Source of the DNA: Solirubrobacter phytolaccae
GTDB lineage: Bacteria > Actinomycetota > Thermoleophilia > Solirubrobacterales > Solirubrobacteraceae
Direction of reading: 5' to 3'
Assembly: GCF_027587195.1 (NCBI RefSeq)
Contig: NZ_JAPDDP010000024.1
Location: 26,045-90,044 of the forward strand
Length of the DNA stretch: 64,000 bases
Part shown: piece by piece, positions 33,701-40,377 of the stretch
Numbering within the stretch: the first letter of the stretch is position 1
Layout: each line of letters opens with the position of its first letter
Program-made: the position numbers and the translations under genes
Notes under the pieces: model-generated
Database searches by the model: none
What the model was told of the DNA's origin: nothing
Seen by the model: only the letters and a program-made list of their open reading frames with translations

Positions 33701-36700
33701 GCGGGCACGGCGGCCGTGCCGAGCAACGCGCCCGTCGGGCTGTCCTTGCGCAGCTCGATCGAGCCGCCCGCGGCCTGCGCGGCCACGCGGAACGTGATCG
33801 AGTCGATGCCGGTGAAGTTGACCGGGTCGTAAGAGGCCCAGTCGCCCTCGCTCAGGTTGCTCAGCGCGGACGTGCCCTCGGCGTCGCCGGAGGCCTCGGC
33901 CGTGTCGGTGCCGAGCCGGCCGTCGGCGTGCTCGGCCTCCTTGCGCTTGGGCTGCAGGATGATCGTGTCGGTGCCGGTGAGCGCCGGCACGGTGCCGTCG
34001 CCCTGGTCGGTGTAGCGGGCGTCGAGCGCGAAGAACACCTTCATGTCCTCCGAGTGGCCCGTGCCCAGGTCGGTCACGACCGAGCCCGTCTTGCCGCGGT
34101 ACTCGAGCAGCGGGTGCGCGTGGTCGTCATGGCCGAGCGCCGGCTGGACGATCAGGTTCTGGTAGTCGACCGTGTCCTCGGCGTCGGTGACCGTGACGTC
34201 CCAGTTCACGCGGTCGCCCCACTCGACGAAGCCGCCGTTGAGCGGCCCGTTGAACTTGACCGTCGGCTTGGTGTTGCCGACCGTGACCAGCAGCACCGTC
34301 GTGCCGGTCTTGCCGGCCGGGTCGGTGACCGTCAGCCGGGCCTGGTAGACGCCTGGCGTCGTGTACTGGTGCGTCGGGTTGGCGACCGTGGAGTCGGTCG
34401 TGCCGTTGCCGTCGAAGTCCCACGCGTACGTGAGCACGCCGCCCTCGGGGTCGGACGAGTTGACGCTGGAGAACGTGACCGTCAGCGGCTCCTGCCCGTT
34501 GTCGGGCGTCGCCGTCGCGGCCGCGACCGGCGAGCGCGAGCCGTTGATGTAGTCGATCCGGTAGATGCCCGAGTTCGGGTTGTCACGGCCGAAGCCGCCG
34601 CCCCACTCGAGCGCGTACAGCGAGCCGTCCGGACCGAACGACAGCGACTGCGGCGCCAGGAACGACGTGTTCGGCATGAACGGGTTGACCTTCTCGACCT
34701 TCGCGTTCTCGCCGAGCTGGACCGTCCAGACCCGGTTGCGGGCCCAGTCGTAGTAGAAGGCCTTGCCGTCGTAGGAGGCCGGGAACTTCGTGTCCGACGT
34801 GGAGGCGGCGTTGTAGTCGTAGAACGGGCCGCCCATCGGGGCGAGGCCACCGCCGGCCGCGATCGCCGGCACCGACGTCTGCGTGTAGCCGTACCACATG
34901 TCCGGCGCCTTGGCCGGGGGCAGGTTCGTCAGACCCGTGTTCTTGATCGAGTCGTTGACCGGGTTGGCGCAGTCGAAGAACGGGCCGACCGTCACGGGCG
35001 ACGTCATGTAGTTCACGTCGCGGAACGGCTCCTGGTTGCCCATGCACAGCGGCCAGCCGTAGTTGCCCGGCTCCTTGATGATGTTGTACTCGACGATGCC
35101 CGCCGGGCCGCGCGTGTTCGGCGCGTTGGTCGAGTTGTCCGGCGCGTAGTCGGCGACGCCGATCCAGCCCGTGTTCGGGTCCACGGAGAACTTCCACGGG
35201 TTGCGGAAGCCCATCGCGTAGATCTCGGGACGCGTCTTGTTGTCGGCGTCGTTCGCTTCGTTGAAGAGGTTGCCGGTGGGGATGTCGTAGCCGCCGTCGG
35301 CCTTCGGCTTGACGCGCAGGATCTTGCCGCGCAGGTCGTTCGTGTTGGCCGAGGTCTGGCGGGCGTCCCACATGCGGTCGGCGCGCTCGGACAGCGGGGC
35401 GTAGCCGCCCGACGGCTCCGAGTGCGGGTTCACGTCATCGCCGACGCCGAGCAGCAGGTTGCCCTGCAGGTCGAAGTCCAGGTTGCCGCCCGTGTGGCCG
35501 GGCTCATCCGGCTCGCGGGAGGCGGGCACGGTGATGACGACCTTCTCGCTGGCCGGGTCGATCGTGTTGCTCGCGTCGACCGTGAAGCGCGAGACGCGGC
35601 TGAAGAAGTTCGCCGGGTCGGAGTTGTTGGCCGAGTTGGGCGCGTAGTAGACGTAGACCCAGCCGTTGGTGGCGAAGTCCGGGTCCAGCGCGATGCCCAT
35701 CAGGCCGTCCTCGCCGCCCGAGTAGACGTTGAGCGTGAGCGCCGTCTTGACGTTGCGGGTCTTCGGGTCGTAGACGCGGATCTGGCCGCGCACGAGCTCG
35801 GTGAAGAAGACGCGGCCGTCCGGCGCGACGTCGAGCGCGAACGGCGCGCTCGTGTTCTCGTCCAGCGCGACCTTCTCGAAGTTCGAGTTGATCGTGCCAC
35901 CGCAGTCGCCGGCCTCGACGCCCGCGGCCCACTTGACGCCGCCGACGATGTGGGCGAGCAGCGCGGGCTCCTGGAAGTGCGCGCCGAAGTGGCCCATGCC
36001 CGTGATCCAGGCACGACCGCCGTCGTAGGGCTTGCACCACGAGATCGGGTGGTCGTAGCCCATCTTGTTGCCGCCCGCGTCGTACGTCGTCTCGTCGAGC
36101 GAGAGCAGGACGTGCGCGTTGCCGCGGACGTTGGTGGCGAAGTTGTACCACTCGTCGTTGCGCGACCAGCGGTCGGTCAAGGCCTGCGTGGACGGGTGCG
36201 CCTTGTCCTCGCGAATGACCTGCGCCGTGAGGCCGCCGACGCCCGAGTTCCACGGCGGCGGGTCGCCGGCCGGGGGCGTGCTGCCCGTGGCGGCGTGGCC
36301 CGGCATGAGCGAGCCGACCAGGTCGTCCCACCACTTGTAGTTGCCGCGCATGTCCGTGGCGTTGTGGATGGCGACGATGCCGCCGCCCGCGCGCTGGTAC
36401 TTCTCGAGCGCGGTCTTCTCCGCCGCGGTCCACGGATCACCCGAGGTCTGGAACATCACCAGCGCGTCGAAGCGCGCCAGGTCCGTGTCATTGAAGATCG
36501 CCGAGTCCTCGGTGTGCTCGGACGTCACGCCGGCCTGGTCCAGCGCCGCGCGCAGCAGCGGGGTGCCGTTGGTGATCGCGTCCGTGTGGCGGAAAGCCGC
36601 CGTCTCGGTGAAGACGAGGACGTGCGCCGGCGCGGCCGGCTGCGTGAGCTCGGCGAGCGGCGCCGTCGACGCCCATCCCGGTGTGCTCGCGCCCATCAGG

Positions 36701-36834
36701 GCGGCGGCGTTCATCGCCGGGGCGTGCGCGTGCGCCGCGCCCGTGTCGTGTGCCTGTGCGGGGCCCGCCAGGACCCCGGCACACGTTGCTGCCAGCACTG
36801 CGCTCCTGAGCGCAGATCTCCCGATACTTCTCAC
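30736..36834 (-). CDS. giant exported ThuA - PQQ-type sugar dehydrogenase - PKD - carbohydrate-binding fusion
   Basis: The ~2032-residue product starts at a GTG with a strong Shine-Dalgarno (GGAGGAG); a GTG 17 codons upstream has none. After the signal peptide (ends GPAQA) come: a ThuA-like domain (~70-300; VLVFTETAAFRH, GGGIVAIHNATD); a glucose/sorbosone-dehydrogenase-type propeller (~316-761; GLMGIALDPDF, HTGGNLDFD, LRGKILRVKP, EIYAMGFRNPWK); PKD (~763-850; SDPEGGVLTYAWDFDG); a CBM6-like domain (~961-1086; AEHADGRLGTDTAEA); an Ig-like domain (~1091-1181); three DUF1349/LamG-like sandwiches (~1186-1378, ~1400-1593, ~1600-1798, the last two ending FDYFR); an OmpL47-type Ig domain (~1803-1880; GVAKTEYAIDGG); and a C-terminal module shared with the 55865 protein. 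It is probably a secreted polysaccharide-binding sugar oxidoreductase; substrate unknown. A strong hairpin follows its 3' end. Confidence 0.87.
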   Translation of the reverse strand: MRSIGRSALRSAVLAATCAGVLAGPAQAHDTGAAHAHAPAMNAAALMGASTPGWASTAPLAELTQPAAPAHVLVFTETAAFRHTDAITNGTPLLRAALDQAGVTSEHTEDSAIFNDTDLARFDALVMFQTSGDPWTAAEKTALEKYQRAGGGIVAIHNATDMRGNYKWWDDLVGSLMPGHAATGSTPPAGDPPPWNSGVGGLTAQVIREDKAHPSTQALTDRWSRNDEWYNFATNVRGNAHVLLSLDETTYDAGGNKMGYDHPISWCKPYDGGRAWITGMGHFGAHFQEPALLAHIVGGVKWAAGVEAGDCGGTINSNFEKVALDENTSAPFALDVAPDGRVFFTELVRGQIRVYDPKTRNVKTALTLNVYSGGEDGLMGIALDPDFATNGWVYVYYAPNSANNSDPANFFSRVSRFTVDASNTIDPASEKVVITVPASREPDEPGHTGGNLDFDLQGNLLLGVGDDVNPHSEPSGGYAPLSERADRMWDARQTSANTNDLRGKILRVKPKADGGYDIPTGNLFNEANDADNKTRPEIYAMGFRNPWKFSVDPNTGWIGVADYAPDNSTNAPNTRGPAGIVEYNIIKEPGNYGWPLCMGNQEPFRDVNYMTSPVTVGPFFDCANPVNDSIKNTGLTNLPPAKAPDMWYGYTQTSVPAIAAGGGLAPMGGPFYDYNAASTSDTKFPASYDGKAFYYDWARNRVWTVQLGENAKVEKVNPFMPNTSFLAPQSLSFGPDGSLYALEWGGGFGRDNPNSGIYRIDYINGSRSPVAAATATPDNGQEPLTVTFSSVNSSDPEGGVLTYAWDFDGNGTTDSTVANPTHQYTTPGVYQARLTVTDPAGKTGTTVLLVTVGNTKPTVKFNGPLNGGFVEWGDRVNWDVTVTDAEDTVDYQNLIVQPALGHDDHAHPLLEYRGKTGSVVTDLGTGHSEDMKVFFALDARYTDQGDGTVPALTGTDTIILQPKRKEAEHADGRLGTDTAEASGDAEGTSALSNLSEGDWASYDPVNFTGIDSITFRVAAQAAGGSIELRKDSPTGALLGTAAVPATGSVNRWTDVTVPAPTDKASMALFLVFKGTANFRLNFFEVNGKGLSPETRPTVKITAPTENAAVTPGAVTLTADATDAENQITKVEFFVDGAKVGEDTSAPYSVTWNQTVEKFYAVHAVATNAKGLTGDSRKVRFSVGESGVRPPWETFANVDAAFDKVGDEFTVSAAGADLWQAANEFGAVYLPGGVGENFVATVKVAEFDGTHANSKAGIIVRNQIPQGGGNDNKGYLVLGEKGNGEAEYMHDAGGNGQVNDSTEPVANGCGTGSAPTWLKVEKFGKKFSVYCSRNGTEWTQVGTTTTIPAATTTQDIGLFVVSHISGTRATAKFTNWSLDTDPDVPGEPEEPTTPVPGCAPTVSDEFDSSLNRARWTTARGPATGAPAVANGALNLAVINGDIDGTNTAPVSHVAQKTPTGNWQATTKVTLDHDNAWQYAGLVVHVDDDNYTKLTFTRHTDGRRFVEFWSETAGARTAHGGNAYVASDHPTTLHLRLTNANGTLTGAYSTNGTDWTNMGGTGPLKANGTIGLLAAGDLDAQNKTAAFDYFRVTPDEAKPKPAANDEFDGSSIDGCRWDKIHGWNSSRAKLVDGKLRVRTFDADISGADNGPIENLILQSAPAGDWVAETKMTAPLGDAWQLAGFMLFSDVDHYVKYDIVADNDPGAAKVRRVELRGENGGGAFGPSGAADIAPPASATDTWWLRLTKKGNTYSGAISADGTTWVQSPGTVTVALTNPAIGLMGIGPAQAAPIDVDFDYFRIGAADTQAPVTTASVSAAPGADGWYAAAPTITLAANDGAGGSGVAKTEYAIDGGAWQTYTAPFVAPEGEHTIRYRSTDQAGVVETAKELVVRVRPTSTSVPVVIGGEVPGLLALDLAGPISLGTFVPGQAKDYATEVAAKVTSSAGDALLTVSDPSTTNTGKLVNGAFALPQPLRVNGAPVGGSAAPTTLKSWTGPFGTQSVPLVFKQPIAESDGLRRGTYSKTLTFTLSTTTP

Positions 36835-36838
36835 GACT

Positions 36839-36845
36839 CTCCTCC
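36839..36845 (-). promoter_or_regulatory. ribosome binding site fixing the start of the ThuA-fusion gene
   Basis: On the minus strand GGAGGAG precedes the GTG at 36834 by 4 bases. It is the strongest Shine-Dalgarno I noticed in the window and decides between two in-frame GTG starts, giving a normal-length signal peptide. Confidence 0.7.
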
Positions 36846-36970
36846 GTCGGCGCGACGCGCAGGCATCACGCGTAAGCCAGTCCACCTACGGCCGAAGATA
36901 CCAGCGCATCTACGCATAAGTCGCAAGGCTTTTGATTGCGAAAAGTCATATCGCTCCGCGTCCGCTCATC

Positions 36971-38113
36971 TCAGTCGTGCGCGAGCGACGCCTGGACGCG
37001 ATCGAAGCGGCCCGCGCGCAGGTCGGCGGTGGGCAGCACGACGTAGAGCTCGCCGGCATCGAAGGCGTCGGCCTGCAGGAGCAGGCTCCAGTCCTCGCCC
37101 TTGCCGCCGCCGAGGCGGGCGAGGGAGTTCATGTCGAGGCCGCCCTGCCAGCGGGCCCAGCCGAGGATCTGCCCGGCGGGCGAGCGCCAGCCCTGCTCGG
37201 CGGCGAGCCGATCCTGGAGCGTCCACAGCGCGTCGGAGTGCTGGGGGACGGTCAAGCCGGCGCTGGGGACGACCGGCTGGTCGGCCAGGTAGCCCTCCTC
37301 GTGGAGGTCGGGTGGGAAGTCGCACTCGTGCAGGACGGCGTCGGCGGGGGAGTGCAGGACCAGGCAGGCGTCCGCGTCGTCGACCGAGAGCGACTCCGGC
37401 TCGACGTCGCAGAAGATGTGCAGGTGCCCGGCCTGCGGTCCGATCCACACCGCGGGGTCGAGCGTGGCGAGCGCGAGCTGGGCGATGAACGTCATCGGGC
37501 CGTAGCGGCCCTCGGGCCATGGCGTGTCGTCGGGGAGGTGCGGCGTGCCGCCGATCCAGCTCGGCTGCGGCGCGTTGCTCGCCAGCAGCGCGAGCGCCGG
37601 TCGCGCGGCGTCCGCCGCCTCACGGTCTCCCAGCTCCGTCACCCGGCTCGGGTCGAGCGGGGAGAAAGCCGGCCGCAGTGGCACGTACTCCGGCGTGCCC
37701 GAGACCACCTGGGTGGGGTCCACCAACCCGCGCAGCTTGACCTCGGCCGGGTCGAACCCGCGCGCCTCGACCGCGATGACGACGTCGCCGACGCGGGCCT
37801 TCGCCGCCCAGCGGTCGCCGGCCGAGGCGAACGCGAACGGCCGCTCGACGCCGTCGACCATGAGCGGCCGGGTCGTGGACACGATCTCATCGTCGTCGTC
37901 CTCGAGGCGCTCGACGACGCCAGGGCCCCCGTTCGTACCGGAGTCGACATCGAGCTCGCGCGCGTCGGTGTCGTGACGCAGGTGCACCACGTCCGGGCCG
38001 CTGCCGAGCCCGCCGTAGGCCGCCAGCTCGACCGGGAGGCCTTCGGGCGCGAAGACGCGGAACGGCACGCGCGCGAGGACCGCGCGCTGCTCGGCCTGCC
38101 ACGGCATCTCCAT
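36971..38113 (-). CDS. DUF1963 (YwqG-like) protein, copy 1
   Basis: The 380-residue product (MEMPWQAEQRAVL) has no signal peptide. The C-terminal ~200 residues carry the DUF1963/YwqG marks: SWIGGTPHLPDDTPWP, GPMTFIAQLALATLD, GHLHIFCD, and a final LLLQADAF-ELYVVLPTADL. The N-terminal half is an acidic beta region also found in the paralogue at 44431. YwqG-like proteins are widespread but of unknown function. It follows a small three-helix membrane protein by 3 bases in an operon that diverges from ECF pair 2. Copy 2 is exported as a lipoprotein, this one appears cytoplasmic unless it is delivered through its partner. Confidence 0.82.
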   Translation of the reverse strand: MEMPWQAEQRAVLARVPFRVFAPEGLPVELAAYGGLGSGPDVVHLRHDTDARELDVDSGTNGGPGVVERLEDDDDEIVSTTRPLMVDGVERPFAFASAGDRWAAKARVGDVVIAVEARGFDPAEVKLRGLVDPTQVVSGTPEYVPLRPAFSPLDPSRVTELGDREAADAARPALALLASNAPQPSWIGGTPHLPDDTPWPEGRYGPMTFIAQLALATLDPAVWIGPQAGHLHIFCDVEPESLSVDDADACLVLHSPADAVLHECDFPPDLHEEGYLADQPVVPSAGLTVPQHSDALWTLQDRLAAEQGWRSPAGQILGWARWQGGLDMNSLARLGGGKGEDWSLLLQADAFDAGELYVVLPTADLRAGRFDRVQASLAHD

Positions 38114-38116
38114 CGG

Positions 38117-38464
38117 TCAGCCGAGCACGGGCGTGCGGCGGTTCTCGCTGCCCGGGCGCAGGTAGATCCACCAGTAGATCGGGATCGCGATCGGCGCGCC
38201 GAGCAGGATCACGACCAGCCACAGCACCCGTTGGTCCTGTGGCACCCGTGGGTTGCGCCACGCGTGGAGCACGTAGGCGACCGCCGCGCCGAGCATCAGC
38301 AGCATCGTCGCGAGGTGCAGCCCGATGAGGACGCCGAACGGGATCAGCAGGTCGTTGTCGGGATCACCGCCGCCACGGATGGTGGCCTCGACGATCAACG
38401 CGATGAAGAACACCATGTAGATCGGTGGCCAGAACGCACCGAAGAGCATGAACGCACGACGCAT
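38117..38464 (-). CDS. small three-helix membrane protein
   Basis: The 115-residue product (MRRAFMLFGAF) has three membrane helices (about 5-27, 43-66, 82-105), a charged loop GGGDPDND after the first and RNPRVPQDQR before the third. The last helix (LWLVVILLGAPIAIPIYWW) recalls the short phospholipase-D N-terminal membrane motif (PLDc_N), without any nuclease domain. It is the first gene of an operon with the DUF1963 gene. Its leader region and first six codons resemble those of the exported DUF1963 lipoprotein at 45729. The frame is open far upstream but only antisense to other genes. Confidence 0.65.
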   Translation of the reverse strand: MRRAFMLFGAFWPPIYMVFFIALIVEATIRGGGDPDNDLLIPFGVLIGLHLATMLLMLGAAVAYVLHAWRNPRVPQDQRVLWLVVILLGAPIAIPIYWWIYLRPGSENRRTPVLG

Positions 38465-38502
38465 GCCCTGACCGGTACCCGCGAGGGCCGTGGTCACAAC
38501 CT

Positions 38503-38528
38503 GCGGTCTTCGCGGCACTAGAGACCGC
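38503..38528. promoter_or_regulatory. inverted repeat just before the pair-2 sigma gene
   Basis: GCGGTCT (38503-38509) and AGACCGC (38522-38528) form a perfect 7-base inverted repeat with a 12-base spacer, ending 2 bases before the sigma-factor ATG at 38531. It could be a regulator site in the divergent gap, or an mRNA hairpin that limits translation, as no Shine-Dalgarno is visible. Confidence 0.35.
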
Positions 38529-38530
38529 GC

Positions 38531-39082
38531 ATGGCCCTGACCGACCGAGAGCTGCTCGCGCGCGCCGACCGTGATCCGGAGGCGTTCGTGACCTTCTACG
38601 ACCGGCACGAGCGCGCGGTGGTCGCGTTCGTCGGCTCCCTCGTGCACGACCCCGAGGTGACGGTCGACGTGGTGGCCGAGACGTTCGCTCGCGCGTTCGG
38701 CGCGCGCGACCGGTTCCGCGAGGAGGCGAGCGGGCGCGCGTGGCTGCTGGGGATCGCGCGGCACGTGGTGTTCGCGAGCTGGCGGCGCGGGCGGGTGGAG
38801 CGGGACGCGAGGAAGGAGCTGGAGATGCGTGCGCTGGCGGTGAGCGACGAGACGGTGCGCAGCGTCGAGCGCGCCGTGCTCGAGTCCGAGGAGGCGGTCG
38901 TCGCCGCGTGGCTCGCCGACCTGCCGGAGGAGCAGCGCGAGGCGGTGCGGCGTCGCGTGCTCGCGGAGGACGACTACGACACGATCGCCGCCGACCTCGA
39001 GTGCTCGGAGGCCGTGGTGCGCAAGCGCGTCAGCCGCGGCCTCGCGACGTTGCGACGCACGCGTGCGGAGGGCGAGCGATGA
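38531..39082 (+). CDS. ECF sigma factor, pair 2
   Basis: The 183-residue product has sigma region 2 (DRHERAVVAFVGSLVHD, VVAETFARAFG, GIARHVVFASWRRGR) and region 4 (LPEEQREAVRRRVL, TIAADLECSEAVVRKRVSRG), clearly related to the factor at 28396, with which it shares long identical stretches. Its stop overlaps the start of a 23-codon reading frame that in turn overlaps the start of the membrane protein at 39147. It diverges from the small membrane protein/DUF1963 operon. Confidence 0.92.
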   Translation: MALTDRELLARADRDPEAFVTFYDRHERAVVAFVGSLVHDPEVTVDVVAETFARAFGARDRFREEASGRAWLLGIARHVVFASWRRGRVERDARKELEMRALAVSDETVRSVERAVLESEEAVVAAWLADLPEEQREAVRRRVLAEDDYDTIAADLECSEAVVRKRVSRGLATLRRTRAEGER

Positions 39083-39150
39083 CGCCCCGCGAGCGCGGCG
39101 CGGCCAGGCGCGCGATCGGCCGGCGCGACCGGACGGAGGCGGTGCGATGA
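39079..39150 (+). CDS. 23-residue bridging ORF between sigma and anti-sigma genes
   Basis: An ATG inside the sigma stop (ATGA, 39079-39082) opens a 24-codon frame whose TGA overlaps the ATG of the next gene (ATGA, 39147-39150). The peptide would be very basic (MTPRERGAARRAIGRRDRTE...). In the two other pairs the sigma and membrane-protein genes overlap directly. The frame could be a relic of an insertion, a ribosome-relay device keeping the two genes coupled, or a real micropeptide. Evidence is positional only. Confidence 0.4.
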   Translation: MTPRERGAARRAIGRRDRTEAVR

Positions 39151-40343
39151 CGTTGATCCCCGAGTTGCGCGAGGAGCTGCGCACGACGGCGGTGCGCCAC
39201 GCGCGTCCGCGTCGTCGGCGCCGCTGGTGGTTCGGGCTCGCGCCCGTCGTGCTCGTCGCCGGGACCACGGCCGCGCTCGCGGCGAGCGGGGTGCTCCAGA
39301 TCCCGATCGGCGAGCCCGCCAAGGACCCGCCCGAGCTCACGCGGCTCGCGCCGACGCCGAACACGGAGATCGGCACCGTGGCCGTGGGCACCGAGCGGCT
39401 GCTGGCCGTGCGCGCGCCCGATCCCGACGGCGGTCCGGAGTGGGGCCTGCAGCTCGCCTCGACCACGCGCGGGCTCGGCTGCCTGCTCCCCGGGCGGGTG
39501 GCGCAGGGGCGGATCGGCGAGCTCGGCGACGACGGCCGGCTCCATCCGTATCCGCGCGACGTCGTCCGCAACCCGGGCGAGTGCGCGCTGCTCGACCGCG
39601 GCGATCGGCTCTTCCACAACGTCGCGCGCGAGCGGTACTCGGCGCGTGCGGTCCGGCTCGGGCCGTGCTCGCCGGGCGCGACCGACCGCCGGCTGTGCAC
39701 GGACGGGCCGGCGCGTACGTTGCTGTACGGCACGCTCGGCCCGCGCGCGAAGGCCGTCGTCTACCGGACACCCGACCGCAAGCTGCGCACGCTGTCGACC
39801 GTCGGCCCGGAGGGTGCGTACCTGATCGTCCTGCCCGCGGGCGCGTCCGACGTCATCCGGTCGGTCCCGGACACGCACCCGCTCGACGAGCGGATCGTCG
39901 GCGTGCACTTCGACGGCGGCCGCACCTGCGCCGGGTCCGCGCTGCGCTCGCAGGAGACCTGCCCGATCCCGGCCTACCGCCCGCTGCGCGTGGAACGCGT
40001 CACGCAGAAGGACGTGTCGGCGAAGATCCACGCGCGCTTCCGCCAGGGGCGGCGCTTCTGGAACCTGCGCGTGTCCTTCCGCGTCCCGCGCGCGGTCACC
40101 GACGCGCGCACCGCGTACAGCATCCGGATCTCTCCCCCCGGGAACACGGGCCGCGGCACGACCGGCTGGACGCGCCGCGACCTCAAACGCGGCGAACGGG
40201 TCGAGCAGCTGTTCTCGCACGTCAACGGCGGCGGCGAGTACCGCATCTGGGTCCGCTTCCACCAGGCCACCGATCCCGGCCAGGCGAACCCGCTCGGCGC
40301 GAACGGCGTGACCGTCGGGCGGCTGCGGGTCAAGATCCCGTGA
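39147..40343 (+). CDS. single-pass membrane protein, putative anti-sigma factor of pair 2
   Basis: The 398-residue product resembles the pair-1 protein throughout: cytoplasmic MTLIPELREELRTTAVRH, an Arg-rich run, a membrane helix (FGLAPVVLVAGTTAALAAS, ~30-48), GVLQ-PIG just outside the membrane, then a Cys-containing external region with PDPDGGPEWGLQLAST, GPRAKAVVYR, GPEGAYLIVLPAG, and a C-terminal domain (VSAKIHARFRQGRRFWNLRVSF). No zinc-binding anti-sigma motif is present. The external part is long enough to bind a ligand or wall component. A subtilase gene follows after 34 bases. Confidence 0.65.
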   Translation: MTLIPELREELRTTAVRHARPRRRRRWWFGLAPVVLVAGTTAALAASGVLQIPIGEPAKDPPELTRLAPTPNTEIGTVAVGTERLLAVRAPDPDGGPEWGLQLASTTRGLGCLLPGRVAQGRIGELGDDGRLHPYPRDVVRNPGECALLDRGDRLFHNVARERYSARAVRLGPCSPGATDRRLCTDGPARTLLYGTLGPRAKAVVYRTPDRKLRTLSTVGPEGAYLIVLPAGASDVIRSVPDTHPLDERIVGVHFDGGRTCAGSALRSQETCPIPAYRPLRVERVTQKDVSAKIHARFRQGRRFWNLRVSFRVPRAVTDARTAYSIRISPPGNTGRGTTGWTRRDLKRGERVEQLFSHVNGGGEYRIWVRFHQATDPGQANPLGANGVTVGRLRVKIP

Positions 40344-40377
40344 CGGAGAGCTCGCAACCTGTAACGTTCGACGCATC

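Noticed and set aside
31231..37488. A 2085-codon + strand frame opposite the ThuA fusion
   Set aside because: It is the mirror of a gene whose minus-strand product has many recognisable domains; the + frame encodes low-complexity Arg/Val-rich sequence.
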